Shown here in pieces: positions 1 to 11,282 of a stretch of 64,000 nucleotides of DNA (within the stretch, counting starts at the first letter, position 1; each line of letters begins with the position of its first letter). The position numbers and the translations under genes were made by a program. The DNA is taken from the NCBI GenBank assembly GCA_021613335.1, contig JAJTWR010000001.1:642501-706500 (forward strand). Reading direction: 5' to 3'. The DNA is from Whitmania pigra. Lineage: Eukaryota; Annelida; Clitellata; Hirudinida; Haemopidae. The notes beneath the pieces were generated by a model. That model had not been told where the DNA came from, did no database searches, and worked only from the letters and a program-made list of their open reading frames with translations.

Positions 1-40
1 ATTTTTTTGGCTTCTATTTACTCGATCGATTCAAGATCCA

Positions 41-1402
41 GTGAGTCACTCACTCACTCACTCACTCACTCACTCACTCACTCACGCACTCACTCACTCA
101 GCACTCACTCACTCACTCACACACTCACTCACTCACTCACTCACTCACTCACTCACTCACTCACTCACTCACTCACTCACTCACTCACTCACTCACTCAC
201 TCACTCACTCACTCACTCACTCACTCACTCACTCACTCACTCACTCACTCACTCCTCACTCACTCACTCACTCACTCACTCACTCACTCACTCACTCACT
301 CACTCACTCACTCACTCACTCACTCACTCACTCACTCACTCACACTCACTCACTCACTCACTCACTCACTCACTCACTCACTCACTCACTCACTCACTCA
401 TCACTCACTCACTCACTCACTCACTCACTCACTCACTCACTCACTCAACTCACTCACTCACTCACTCACTCACTCACTCACTCACTCACTCACTCACTCA
501 CTCACTCACTCACTCACTCACTCACTCACTCACTCACTCACTCACTCACTCACACTCACTCACTCACTCACTCACTCACTCACTCACTCACTCACTCATC
601 ACTCACTCACTCACTCACTCATCACTCACTCACTCACTCACTCACTCACTCACTCACTCACTCACTCACTCACTCACTCACTCACTCACTCACTCACTCA
701 CTCACTCACTCACTCACTCACTCACTCACTCACTCACTCACTCACTCACTCACTCACTCACTCACTCACTCACTCACTCACTCACTCACTCACTCACTCA
801 CTCACTCACTCACTCACTCACTCACTCACTCACTCACTCACTCACTCACTCACTCACTCACTCACTCACTCACTCACTCACTCACTCACTCACTCACTCA
901 CTCACTCACTCACTCACTCACTCACTCACTCATCACTCACTCACTCACTCACTCACTCACTCACTCACTCACTCACTCACTCACTCACTCACTCACTCAC
1001 TCACTCACTCACTCACTCACTCACTCACTCACTCACTCACTCACTCACTCACTCACTCACTCACTCACTCACTCACTCACTCACTCACTCACTCACTCAC
1101 TCACTCACTCACTCACTCACTCACTCACTCACTCACTCACTCACTCATCACTCACTCACTCACTCACTCACTACTCACTCACTCACTCACTCACTCACTC
1201 ACTCACTCACTCACTCACTCACTCACTCACTCACTCACTCACTCACTCACTCACTCACTCACTCACTCACACTCACTCACTCACTCACTCACTCACTCAC
1301 TCACTCACTCACTCACTCACTCACTCACTCACTCACTCACTCACTCACTCACTCACTCACTCACTCACTCACTCACTCACTCACTCCCTCACTCACTCGC
1401 CC
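41..1402. repeat. (ACTC)n tetranucleotide satellite, about 1.36 kb
   Basis: Nearly uninterrupted CACT/ACTC repeats with occasional one- to three-base slips. Because the unit is 4 bp and contains no stop in several frames, it produces long spurious open frames of repeated Ser-Leu-Thr-His; these are not genes. A short array of the same unit recurs at 28936-29010. Confidence 0.97.
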
Positions 1403-1576
1403 ACACATTTTTTTAGCTCACTCACCTGCAGGCACTCCAGTACTCTCTCCTGGCCACCAGCTTGTGAAGATACCTGTCAATCACATCCGTGCAGGCCTTT
1501 GTCGATCTCAGTTCAGGAAGCAAACATTCCGAGAATGCTCTCTGATCTGCAAGTAGAAGATGAATATTGTGCTGAT

Positions 1577-1707
1577 TGATGAAGATGGTGATGATAATTA
1601 TGCCAATGGTGATGACGATGATGATGACGACGACGATGACGAGGATGGCGATGACTAGCATTACTATGACAGCGACGATGACAACGGCGATGGTGGTGAC
1701 GACAACA
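1577..1707. repeat. Imperfect GATGAC/GATGGT-rich repeat
   Basis: Degenerate trinucleotide-like (GAT/GAC)n tract. Flanking sequence from 1403 to 2120 has no recognisable gene; the short open frame at 1707-1916 matches nothing I recognise. Confidence 0.6.
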
Positions 1708-2130
1708 TGAAAGTTTCCAGCAGCATTTTAAGACTTTTCAAGCAAGTTTTTGTTTTCAAGAATAAATTTCAATCCAGTAAATTCCATTCTAAGAATCCGG
1801 AGCTACGAGATCCGAAGTGGAATTTGAACACGGACATCAACATTAGGGTCTTCAGCTCGGACGAATTCTTGTTTATTCGAGCGAACGTTTTATGGCTTGA
1901 TAGTGAGATTTTTTGACGCTCTAAATATTTCTTAGTTTGGGTGTATTTTTTCGATTTTTTTGTTTGTTTGCAGAATTATTGATTAAAATGTAAAACTGAA
2001 ATATTTAGAGATAAATATTTATTTACAATTGTCCAGAAACTTTGTGTAATTTAATATCAACCATCACCATAATCATAAAAATCTTGATAAATCACTTAAA
2101 CATTCACTCACTCTGGTTCAGTATTTAAAA

Positions 2131-2220
2131 CTAAATTTGAATTAAAAAATTTATTTAAAACTAAATTTGAATTAAAAAATTTATTTAAAACTAAATTTGA
2201 ATTAAAAAATTTATTTTTAA
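2131..2220. repeat. 30-bp tandem repeat, 3 copies
   Basis: Three head-to-tail copies of a 30-bp AT-rich unit beginning CTAAATTTGAATTAAAAAAT, the last one slightly diverged at its end. Confidence 0.9.
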
Positions 2221-2485
2221 CTAAATCATTTACTTTCTAAAAACCGATTTAATTTAAACCTAAAATTTCTCCTTTTTAACGAGTTTTAAAAATAAATCTT
2301 AAATACATCCAGAAATGGAACAAAAGAAACTACATTCAAAGCAGACTCCAGTTCTTGTTTGCAAAACAATTAGGAAGGGAGAACGTTTGGTGGAAAAAAA
2401 CTACTATCGGAGATAAAAAGCCATCGATCAATATAGCTAGGTTAATAGGTGGAATGTGAGTAGTGATGGTAGGTTAATTCATCTT

Positions 2486-2545
2486 CATCCATCCATCCAT
2501 CCATCTATCCATCCATCCATCCATCCATCCATCAATCCATCCATC
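2486..2545. repeat. (CCAT)n microsatellite
   Basis: About 14 CCAT units with two single-base variants. This is the same tetranucleotide family, on the opposite strand, as the large (ATGG)n array at 35938-36497. The sequence from 2546 to 3080 holds no recognisable gene, only a short (TAAA)n tract near 2997-3020. Confidence 0.9.
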
Positions 2546-3084
2546 GTCATCACCTTGCAACGGTTCCTAACGATGACATGCACATAAATCCTTGTCTGAC
2601 AAAACAAATATTTTCCTTTTCTTAGAAAAACAAAGGAAATCAAAAATAAACCTTCAAAACTTTCGTCATGATTAATGACTTCATGAAGAAAAAAAATTGA
2701 AGTCCTACCCTGTGATTGATTAACTGAAAGATGAGGAGAAACTGTGATGATGATGACGATGACGATGTTAATGATCTCAAAGTAAGGATATGAACTATAC
2801 TTTTTTTTTAATATTAGTTTATTTTTAATAAATGTTTCAAATGTAATCATAATGCAATGAAATAATAACAATTGTCCTCAATTAGTAAAATATTTCCACC
2901 AACACTCGACATACTTGGACTACAAGCACCACTGATAGAAGGAATAATAAGCATTCATAAAACGAGATGTATTTAGCAACACAAATAATAATTACAATCA
3001 AATAAATAAATAAATAAATAGCAACATCACTCAAAGTTGTGCCCAATATTTGGAGCTGATACTGGCCTCATCAGATGTATAGGA

Positions 3085-3345
3085 TGATGTATTTTGTTTT
3101 ATATAATCTTTTTCGGGCACAAGGAATCTCAATTAATGCTGTAGAAAGCATTCTCGATAATTACCTGGCAAATAACGAGAATCAAGACAACTTGGAAGCT
3201 CAAATATCCACTTTCATCCTTAAGTACCTCAATTTCTTCAACACTTAACTTCTATTAATCAGTTCCGTTAACTGAATACTTGCTCTAATAAATTTATTAG
3301 TTAACTTACTTATTTGCGGACTCCCGGGTTATTTCAATATATATA
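3085..3345. repeat. Dispersed repeat, possibly a solo LTR (copy 1)
   Basis: About 260 bp aligning by eye with 54405-54635. Shared blocks include TTTCGGGCAC-like and GCATTCTCGAT near the start, GTTAACTGAATACTTGCT in the middle, and CCCGGGTTATTTCA-like sequence at the end. The class is uncertain: the sharp GGTTATTTCA end and lack of coding sequence fit an LTR or MITE remnant, but no terminal repeats or target duplication were confirmed. Confidence 0.5.
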
Positions 3346-3399
3346 TGAAAAAAAATTAATATCAATTAATGGTAATTAATCATGTTAAAAATGTTGCAC

Positions 3400-3670
3400 C
3401 GAGAGAAAATTTATTCCAATCAATACCGCCTAAGTTTTGAGCATTATGCTTCCACATTCGGAATGAGGACATGAATAGAAACTATAGAAGCTGGCTAGAT
3501 CGTCATTCAAAAATAAAAGTTGTTGCAAATCCATTGTTTGCTTCCTTCGTCTCCAAATCGACTTTATCTTTTTAGATACTTTCCATAAACCCCTTCTAAG
3601 ATATAAAAGTCTGAGAACATTGAGGCACAATTACATTTTTAGGGCCATTTAACACTTTTACATTTACAAA
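3400..3670 (+). promoter_or_regulatory. Core promoter of gene A (TATA box at 3602-3609)
   Basis: TATAAAAG lies 69 bp upstream of the start codon and is followed by a conserved TCTGAGAACATTGAGGCACA stretch likely to contain the transcription start. The block back to about 3400 (GAGAGAAAATTTATT, AATCCATTGTTTGCTTC and the CCTTCTAAGATAT motif just before the TATA box) is conserved upstream of copies B, C and D and once without a gene at 11460-11735. The promoter role is inferred from this conservation and constant spacing. Confidence 0.65.
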
Positions 3671-5035
3671 ATGATTATCAGCAGATTATTAATAACTTTA
3701 CTTGGTTGCAACCTCATGCATATTTCAGAATGTAATATCAGAAGCACATTTCAGATGACACTCGATTGTTACGGCAAACCAGGATGTGCTTTGGACCTTC
3801 CATCTTCAGTTCAAACAGGAGTAAAAACCAAAATCTTTTGTGCAGTGATTTGCAAGATTCAGATGAACTGCACGAGCTTCAACTACTTAGAAAATAATAA
3901 AACATGTCAGCTGTTTCGCTTCCTTCCCTTCAAGATCATGTCCTATCCTAAATGTTACAACTACTATGTGAGTTTTAGTTTGATTTGCAGATTTTGATAA
4001 ATTGGAACTTTTGAAAGGTTTTTTTCGAAAATAAATAAATGATATAAACTGAAAAAAGTTACATTGTTAAATTGATGTCTTCTTTGTAGATGCCTTCAAG
4101 GATCGTCTTGCCAAGTAAATTTAGTTTGCAGTGAATTATTTAATTAATAAGATGAAAAAAAGATTAACAAAATATTACTTTTTTACTTTGAAAGACTATT
4201 TTTAATAAATTAAATAAATTATTAATTTCGAATTTCAGCAAATGGAAATCTTGCCTTAAAAAGACAGACATGTCAGAGTTCAACAGATGCAGTTTCTATG
4301 GGCAAGCTCTCGTCATGGCTGGCAGTGGATGGTTTGATTGGAACCGATGTTTTGATGGCACAATGTGCTCATACTAAGGATCCTAACGGAGGAGAGAATT
4401 GGTTCATGGTGGATTTGAGGCAAACTGTTGGCGTCAGACTCGTCCGCGTTTTGACGTTTACAGCAACTTGTAGGTTTTATAGTTAATTATACATTTGATT
4501 AAAATACGTTGCATAACTGAGATAATTTGGATTGTTACTGTTAATTTATCCATAAGAGTTAAAATGCTACAAAAATAGTTCTGAATTTATAGAAATTCAA
4601 ATGCGTCATATAGTTATTTTATAGGCTGTGTTCATGCTATTGAAATATAAACGCAAATTAATGTAATGCCAAATTTCGGTAAAACTTATAACTGAAAAAT
4701 AACTAGCCAACTATCATTAGTGAAGAAATGACAAAAATGTAAAGGATTTAGCATTTATTTTCAAAATACAAAAATTCAAATTTTAAGCTATTCAATTTCT
4801 GAGATACCTCAACCTGATTGTTGGTCTCACCAATGATTCTTGGCTCGTAAAGAGACCAGTAAGAAACACCTATCCTTTGTGTGGAATCTACCCTAAAATA
4901 CCGAGTTCTAGTTCCTGGTTTGAAGTCAATTGTTCCACCAAAGGAGCACAACCAGTGAGATACGTCATTGTCCAACAAACTCCAGTCAAGTCGTCCATTG
5001 GACAGATGTGTCTGTGTGAAGTTCAGGTGTTTTAG
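3671..5035 (+). CDS. Secreted PAN/apple + fucolectin-type domain protein, copy A (4 exons, 266 aa)
   Basis: Exons 3671-3967, 4090-4114, 4239-4469 and 4788-5035 join in frame (801 nt) across GT-AG introns (GTGAGT, GTAAAT and GTAGGT donors). Residues 1-20 form a hydrophobic signal peptide. Residues 21-99 hold a PAN/apple-like cysteine pattern, with CAVICKIQMNCTSFNY then TCQLF as its core. A 25-nt microexon gives a linker. Residues about 110-266 form an F5/8C/fucolectin-like domain: NLALKRQTCQSS, SWLAVDG, NWFMVDLRQTVGV, YLNLIVG, RYVIVQQ and the terminal CLCEVQVF, which matches the usual LCEVEV ending. There are several N-glycosylation sequons (NCT, NKT, NDS, NCS). The protein is probably extracellular and may bind glycans or proteins, but the RxD fucose-contact motif of F-type lectins is not evident. 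Start choice: first ATG after the TATA box. Copies B, C and D share the same structure. The exact function is unknown. Confidence 0.85.
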
Positions 5036-5640
5036 TGATTTTGAAAGTTAAAAATTTGAGTTGAATCGTTTTTCTTGGAATTTCGAAACTAACATTTTTG
5101 TGAATCGGTTGTGAAACACAAAAATCTCTGAAAATGTTTATTTCCTGAAACCTTTTAAGGTAATTCTCAGTTTTGTCATAAGGTTTAGTTGATGTATTTC
5201 TTACAATTAAATTTTTCCACCATACATTCTGTTGTTATAATCTTTATAATCATAATCATAATCGTCATCATCATTTTGCAGATTATTAATTCATCCATGT
5301 TTACTTCTTCGTGCATGAATAAGATCTCATTTTGCATCAGTTCAGCAACAACTTTTATTCGGATGTTATGATTTTGTGATTTTGATTTCTTTGTTTTTTC
5401 CGTTCGATGCTTCATCATTATCATCATCGTTGTCGTCGTCATCACAATAACAACGTCCGCCATCTAAATCTACATGCAATTGGAAATATGATCAGATTTT
5501 TAGTTCAAACATAGCAAATCTACCAGAGATGAAAAGTTATTACAAATCACTTTATTAAAGTTCTGAGTTTTTTGGAAAATAATTGTTGTGATAAAATAAA
5601 GAACCATGATGTATATCGTAGATTTTTTATTTATATTAAA
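5036..5640. other. 3' flank of gene A, no gene
   Basis: AT-rich. Bases 5160-5460 include a CATAATCATAATCGTCATC repeat and the block TTCGTGCATGAATAAGATCTC. They are conserved downstream of copy B (14400-14680) and in part downstream of C (about 41700-41830), so the duplicated unit extends past the stop codon. Short open frames here are not convincing. Confidence 0.6.
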
Positions 5641-5664
5641 TTGGATGATTAATCATTATCACCA

Positions 5665-6470
5665 GTGTGTAATTAATTCCTTTTTTTGGTAATTTTTACT
5701 TGTAACAATTACAAAAAAATTGTGTACTCTTACTTGTAACAAATTACTATTTTTGGTCATACTTTTAATTCGTTACATTTTTGGTGCAAGACGTTACAAA
5801 GTAACATAAATAAAATTTTAAATTAGTTTAATTTATTTTAAAAAAAATTAAATTCTAGATTGTTATTCTTTGGTTCGTTCGAGAACCTTCCTCTTCTCGA
5901 TCATCGCTCATTTGTTATTGTGGTTATCGCCAGTCGTTTTTGTTTTAAATCGGAAATTGTTGATTAGTCATACCGAAGCTTTTTTACTGTATAATATTGT
6001 ATAGATATAATAATATAAAATTTAATATATCGTTGTATGGATTCATTTGAGTGTCGTTAGCGAAGATAAGAGGAACAAGGGTGAAAATAGTCCGTGGTCG
6101 TATTTGAACAAAAGGTTCAGATTTCAATCTAAGGAAAATCATGTAAGTATGCATGCCTACTCTGCCAACAGAAAAAAAAACTACATGTTCAGCATATGAA
6201 GGTTCTTCATCTAACTTGAAGAAGCACGTGGAACGCATGCATCCAGCAGAAGTTAAGGAATATGGGATAACTGTTGCCAACGGTTGTCAAGCTTCATGAG
6301 AAACTGGTAGCCAAAATAGCATCTTCTAATGCAGCAATGGTGGACGAGCTGAAAGCATCTCGTTCATCTGATGGTGACAGTGTTGAAGACAGTTTCTTCA
6401 ATTGAACAAAGTTAACTGATATTCTGATGCAGTATCCTCGAGACCGATCAGATTAATTAATTATTTCTAG
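5665..6470 (+). mobile_element. hAT-family transposon fragment
   Basis: Resembles the complete elements at 42328-43668 and 52425-53745. It has the sub-terminal TTACTTGTAACAATTAC repeats, then a decayed BED-type zinc-finger region (SNLKKHVERMHP around 6210-6250) and a KLHEKLVAKIASSNAAM segment. It stops near 6460 before the hAT C-terminal dimerisation block, and both ends appear lost. Frameshifts preclude a functional product. Confidence 0.75.
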
Positions 6471-6474
6471 TATT

Positions 6475-6660
6475 AATTACTTACGGATAAATCCAGAGTT
6501 TTTAAATTAAGATACAATTAAATATATCCTTGAACTCAAATTTTTTTTACTAAAATCGACAAATTTCGCTTTAACTAAATTATAAAATTTTAAACAATGT
6601 ATATTATTATTTTATCATCTAAACAAATGTTTAAACTCATTTTAATGTTCAATTATAAAA
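6475..6660 (-). repeat. Dispersed AT-rich repeat, inverted relative to 8380-8500
   Basis: The reverse complement matches 8380-8500 and 10800-10900: a block reading TTGTCGATTTTAGTAAAAA, then TGAGTTCAA, then CTCCGGATTTATCCG-like sequence. It is probably an old non-coding element; class unknown. Confidence 0.5.
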
Positions 6661-6789
6661 TTACAGACGATATAAAAAACCTCAACGATTATTTAAAGTT
6701 CCCATTCTGGGCCTGAAAGAACTTTGGTACATAATGCTCAAACCACAGCACCATCGACATTTAAAAAAAGACCCAATAAATGTCCTCGC

Positions 6790-7070
6790 TACAATCCAAC
6801 TCGTTTCTGCCATCGTCTTTGAGTTTTTCGCTTGTGATGCTTCCACTTGAGGTGAGAACCAGAGAGACCTGTTGTTGTTAAGTTCATTAACGTGGTTCTG
6901 GAGAAGCCTAGGTCACGCCAAGAGGAGTAGGATTTTGAAGAGATCACTTCTTTCCAGTTGCAACGATGATGACATTGCAGACTATTGATTGATCCCTCTC
7001 CCATGTCACCAGGTCTGGAATTCTGAGATTCCCTTCAACATTAATTCGAGGCTCAAAAAATGGTTACGTT
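6790..7070 (-). pseudogene. Restriction-like endonuclease fragment (left palindrome arm)
   Basis: The minus-strand counterpart of the right arm: PRINVEGNLRIPDLV then SIVCNVIIV, with the catalytic-position Asp changed to Asn and stops or frameshifts on both sides. From about 6965 leftwards it continues with sequence absent from the other arm, ending in a basic stretch (KWKHHKRKTQRRWQKR) before a stop near 6789. Confidence 0.45.
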
Positions 7071-7640
7071 CCGTCAACCTATGAATGAGATTATTTTTCT
7101 ATTTTAGTTAATCTGCTGTCAACGGTGTTTCGAATTAGAATTACAAAGAATTATTCAAACTTCACAAAAAGTGTAATTAATTATTAATTGTAAACTAAAA
7201 ATTTTAAATTGAGCTGTCATAAAAATGTAAATTGAAAGTTAAAATTAAACAACTTAGTTATCTTGTCTAATGGCGACTTCTGCCGATGATATTTTAGTCG
7301 CCATTAGACAAGATAACTAAGTTGTTTAATGCTGATTTTCAGTTTACGTTTTTAAGACAGTTCCTTTTATCCCAATTTGAAATAGTTTAGAATTAATAAT
7401 TACTTACACTTTTAGTGGAGTTTGAATAACTCTTGATAGCTGATTAACTAAAATAGAACAATAACTTCAGTCAAGAGGTTGGTATGCAATTAACTCCAAA
7501 ATCTATGCAGGAACGTAACCTATTCCCTATTCTTGAGCCTCGAATAAATGTTGAAGGGAATCTCAGAATTCCAGACCTGGTGGCATGGGACAGGGATCAG
7601 TCAATAGTCTGCGATGTCACCATCGTTTCTGGTACGACCC
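6945..7640. repeat. Long palindrome (foldback), arms about 320 bp
   Basis: The core is a perfect 35-bp inverted repeat (7244-7278 and 7296-7330) around a 17-base spacer. Outside it the two sides remain similar in opposite orientation out to about 6960 and 7627, with small gaps and substitutions. Each arm carries the same retrotransposon endonuclease fragment. A head-to-head insertion or inverted duplication of one fragment is the simplest origin. Confidence 0.85.
7484..7640 (+). pseudogene. Restriction-like endonuclease fragment of a non-LTR retrotransposon (right palindrome arm)
   Basis: The translated segment reads LEPRINVEGNLRIPDLVAW, then an acidic spacer and SIVCDVTIV. The PD ... VxDVT pattern is that of the PD-(D/E)XK restriction-like endonuclease found at the C-terminus of R2/NeSL-type retrotransposons. 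Only about 50 residues are recognisable. The open frame continues to 7696 with no further similarity. It is a relic with no reverse transcriptase nearby. Confidence 0.5.
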
Positions 7641-7699
7641 ATTGGATTATTGTTTTTAGTTACGTTAATTGCATTCTGAGAAATAAAGACAAGTGACAT

Positions 7700-8720
7700 T
7701 GCAACACCCATCTATTTTGTTTTTATTTGCTTAAGATGGTGTATTCCAGCACCATTCAAATTTTACACGACTGTATTTAAAAGACGACCAACAGGGACAT
7801 TACATTCATAAAAATGATTCAATAATTCATAATAATGTCTCCGAGCTAAGTGGTGGTGTTTTCGATAGTTTATGATTTATAATTTTTAAGTTGAAATGAA
7901 TGTTAGAGTTAGTTCATGTTGATTAATTATTATGCACTTGAGCGCTACTCATCCGTCCTGCTTGTCACTTGTTAATTTTTCGTAATTCAATTTCAAATAA
8001 TAAATCAACTTAATCTTCTGAATTAGAAAAAAATCTTGAAATGCAACAGCGAAAATTCATCACAAATCAAAAACTTTAGCGAAGAATTTTTTCTAAAAAA
8101 GTTGTACTTTAGACTTTTAAAATGTTTTATTGAAACTGACTTTTTTTTAATAGAATGTATGTTCTCTTAAGACTATTAAAATATGTTTTTTACCTTATAA
8201 CTATCATTAATAATGACTATATAATTATTAAATTTAACTTTTGTTTTCGTTTTTATGAATAAAAAATTGTTTACATATGTTGTTAAAAATGTGATAATTT
8301 ACATCTGTCAGTTTCAGTTCACTAAAATAAACTTTTGAATTTAATATCAAAGTCGTTCTAAATTTAAATTCATTGTTTCAAATTTTATAATTTAGTTAAT
8401 GCAACATTTGTCGATTTTAGTAAAAATAAATTATGAGTTCAATGATTTATTTAATTGTACTTTAATTTAAGAACTCCGGATTTATCCGGAAATAGAACTA
8501 ATAACAATATATATAACAAATTATTTTGCATTTATACTAGTTAGTGTAGCTATATAATTCGAATTTGATCGCTTTGCATACATTTCAGAATTGAAGCCGA
8601 TAGATGTCGCTTCAATTTTTATATTACGACGTGAACAAAGCGGTTTGTTAGGAAATTTTTTTTGTGTTTTTACTATAATTATCATATCAGGAGTCAAATG
8701 CATTGCCTCTTGTTGGTGGT
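7700..8720. other. No gene seen; dispersed repeat segments
   Basis: AT-rich. Bases 8279-8360 match 10243-10340, and 8465-8625 match 10880-11020 (TTCGAATTTGAT, then GCCGATAGACGTCGCTTCAATTT-like), so a block here recurs about 2 kb to the right in the same orientation. Confidence 0.5.
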
Positions 8721-8727
8721 TTTAATT

Positions 8728-8919
8728 ATTAGCTCTGAAGATGATAGTACAAACAGGTGGTCTGAACACCGAAGTATCACCCATTATAACGGCTGTTACT
8801 GTAGCCGCCACTACACCGTTTTCATCAATTTCAACAATTGCCTTGTGTGGTACCTTAGAAACAAAAAGTTTGTTTGATTTTTCTATGCCGCTGTTAGATT
8901 TCAGAAACAGCCTCGTCAC
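8728..8919 (-). pseudogene. Serpin fragment: reactive-centre-loop region
   Basis: The minus strand reads SNSGIEKSNKLFVSKVPHKA, then IVEIDENGVVAATVTAVIMG, then FRPPVCTIIFRAN. This matches the serpin consensus LFVSKV-HKA-VEV-E-G-AA-TA...PP..F-ADHPF: strand 5A, the RCL hinge and strand 1C. A potential acceptor (CTAACAG) precedes GIEKSN at about 8895. The frame hits a stop where HPFLF..I should follow, and no other serpin exon was found nearby. It looks like an orphan or decayed exon. Serpins inhibit serine proteases through this loop, but this copy is unlikely to make a working inhibitor. Confidence 0.6.
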
Positions 8920-8944
8920 CAGCCAATAGAAACATTGCTGGGGA

Positions 8945-9845
8945 ATCGTTGTTTAAGTGCACCCGCAGTCAATGATTCGAATAAATAAACGTTATGAAAC
9001 ACCGATTTGGAAAGGAGTGCTTAAGTAGAAATTTCGGATTTGAATTTTTGACGCCTCAGGGTGATTTTAAAACATAAAAATAAAGTGGAAAAATTTCATT
9101 GAATCAATTTTTGGTTGTTTTTATGTTAATGTGACGGTATATGTAAATACCTTTGAAAATAAACGTATTTAGTTAACTAACCTAAAAGTAATTATTAATT
9201 ACAAATATTAAATATTAACATTTTTTCATTTTCTTCAAACAAAACTTTCTTATAATTAACAAGGATACATAATTTATTAAATAAAATTGATTTATCATGT
9301 TATAATTCAGGTAAAAATATCGGCTTTCATGGTTTTTTTCATTCATAAATTTGAAACTTTTAATGAAAAATAGATTTTGATAAATATTTTACTTGATGTT
9401 TCGAGTATTCAGTTATATTAAGTGTCATTAATCAGGCAATTAAGAAATGTTAATTTATTCACGGTATGAAATCACATATATTACATTTAATAATTTCAGA
9501 ACTGATGATCACAAGTTTCAACAATTTCGTTACAATGACAAATCAGCGTGAGGTCGCAGAAACACCTTTATCTGTGAAGGATTCGAATAAATAAACGCTA
9601 TGAAACACCAATTTGGAAAGACGTTCAGGTATATATTCTAAGTTTAAAATTTTTGACGCTTCAGGGTGATTTTAAAACATAAAAATAAATTTGAAGAATT
9701 TTATTAAATTAGTTTTTGTTGTTTTTATTTTAATATGACAATTTATGTAAATATTTTTAAAAATGAAAATAGTTAATTAAAATAAAATTGATTAATTATT
9801 ACAAATAATAAAGATTATCATTTTTTTTCATTTTTTCAAACACAT
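8945..9845. repeat. Two copies of a 270-bp dispersed repeat (8970-9240, 9575-9840)
   Basis: Both copies share GATTCGAATAAATAAACG, then ATTTTTGACGC(C/T)TCAGGGTG and ATTTTAAAACATAAAAATAAA. A third copy lies at 15345-15600. The intervening 9290-9540 matches 15040-15300, so the larger block around the repeat was duplicated. Confidence 0.7.
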
Positions 9846-9849
9846 GAAT

Positions 9850-10470
9850 TTGGCGATACATTTGGGAATCGAGAATATTTATTAACATATTAATGTTGAT
9901 ATTATCGTTAGAGGTCTTTCTAGCACAATGTCTGACAACGATTTATGAAACACCTTCGACAATGCATCATTTTAATTCATGTAAGGAACTGCCAAAATTT
10001 GTATCTGCGTCTTAAATTTCAAATTTAGTGGAAGACCTATGTGGCTTGTTTGAACTTGAGAAGAATTATTTTATTTATTTTTGCTTGAATTCGTTAATTA
10101 GACATTCACAGTGTTCAATAAAAAGCTATTTCCTTTAATTCTTAAAAACTGGCAAAACGATTTTAGAAAGTTGAGAAGGACATCTTATTAATATGATATC
10201 GACATCTTTTGACTACAAATATCTTTATAATTTATATATATTGTTAAAAATGTGGTAATTTAGTTTACACCACATCTGTCAGTTTTAGTTCAGTAAAAAT
10301 TAAATTTTGAATTTAATATAAAATTTGTTCTAAACTGAGATTTATAGGCAAATCCAATTTGCTTTACAAATGCTTATGCAATGTTTCAATAATGTTGTTG
10401 TCTTGTTTAAGAATATTCAGTTGTTCAATGAACTCATTCTTATGGGACGTCAATCATATATGATGCTGTG
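9850..10470. other. No gene seen
   Basis: AT-rich unique-looking sequence with no coding similarity. It includes the 10243-10340 block repeated from 8279-8360. Confidence 0.5.
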
Positions 10471-10620
10471 AAAGCGCCTCGTTCTCACAACAACAATAAT
10501 TTTAATCGCAATATAACGTTCGAAACACAGCCTGCACTGCCATAAAAGCCCTTGATAATAAGCGCTGCATAAATGGCTACAAGAAACGCCTCTGATGATG
10601 CATAAATGACGTAGGTTCTC
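10470..10620 (+). mobile_element. Degenerate tRNA-derived SINE-like element
   Basis: Contains a B-box-like GTTCGAAACACAGCC, then CTGCACTGCC, AAAGCCCTTGATAATAAGCG and a GCGCTGCATAAATGGCTACA tail. It corresponds segment by segment to the better preserved copy at 40036-40160. Confidence 0.55.
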
Positions 10621-11280
10621 GAAATAAATTGAATTTTTCGCCGAATTATGCTTAAAAATTTAATCATATAAAAATTATAAGAAACGCTGATCTGGTTTTA
10701 CTTGATTTACTAAAAGAATTATATCAGTGGTGTTTTTGACGTTAATTAATTAAAAAATATTTTAATTTTAACTGAAGAAGTGGTAATGATTTCCGCATTT
10801 TCTAGATTTGTGTTCAAGGATATATTTGATTGTATTTTAATTTCAAAACTCAATGTACTTCAAAAACTAATTTTACTTTAATTTAAAAATTCCGTAAATA
10901 AAACTAATAACAATATCTTTAATGAATTATTTTGCAGTTACTAACTATAGCCGAGTCATTCGAATTTGATTGCTGTGCGTAAATTTTAAAATAGCGGCCG
11001 ATAGACGTCGCTTCAATTTCGACATTTGGACAGATAAGGACTTCCCGCTCAATTCCAAATCCGTCCCCGGTTAAACTGCATAACCGATTCAACGCTCCAG
11101 AGTAGCCAGGGCAAGCCGTAGCAAGTTAACATATTATAATAATAGCGATTAATAAATATTTTATATAAACATATTTCTTGTTAAGAGAAATTTATCTTGC
11201 ACGACATTTCTTTTAATAGAGGCAGCTCTCTGTATTGATCCGCCTATCTACAAACAAACATGCCTGATAAAAATTAACTG
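10621..11280. other. No gene seen; dispersed repeat at 10800-11025
   Basis: AT-rich. The 10880-11020 block is the second copy of 8465-8625. Bases 11100-11280 are unique with no similarity recognised. Confidence 0.45.
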
Positions 11281-11282
11281 CA

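Noticed and set aside
7..1579. Long open frames of repeated Ser-Leu-Thr-His
   Set aside because: They are translations of the (ACTC)n satellite in two frames with slips between them; no promoter, domain or splice signal.
4748..4978. Minus-strand frame with LCSFGGTIDFKPGTRTRYFR
   Set aside because: It is the antisense of exon 4 of gene A; the same shadow recurs opposite copies B, C and D. The sense strand gives the conserved lectin-like domain.
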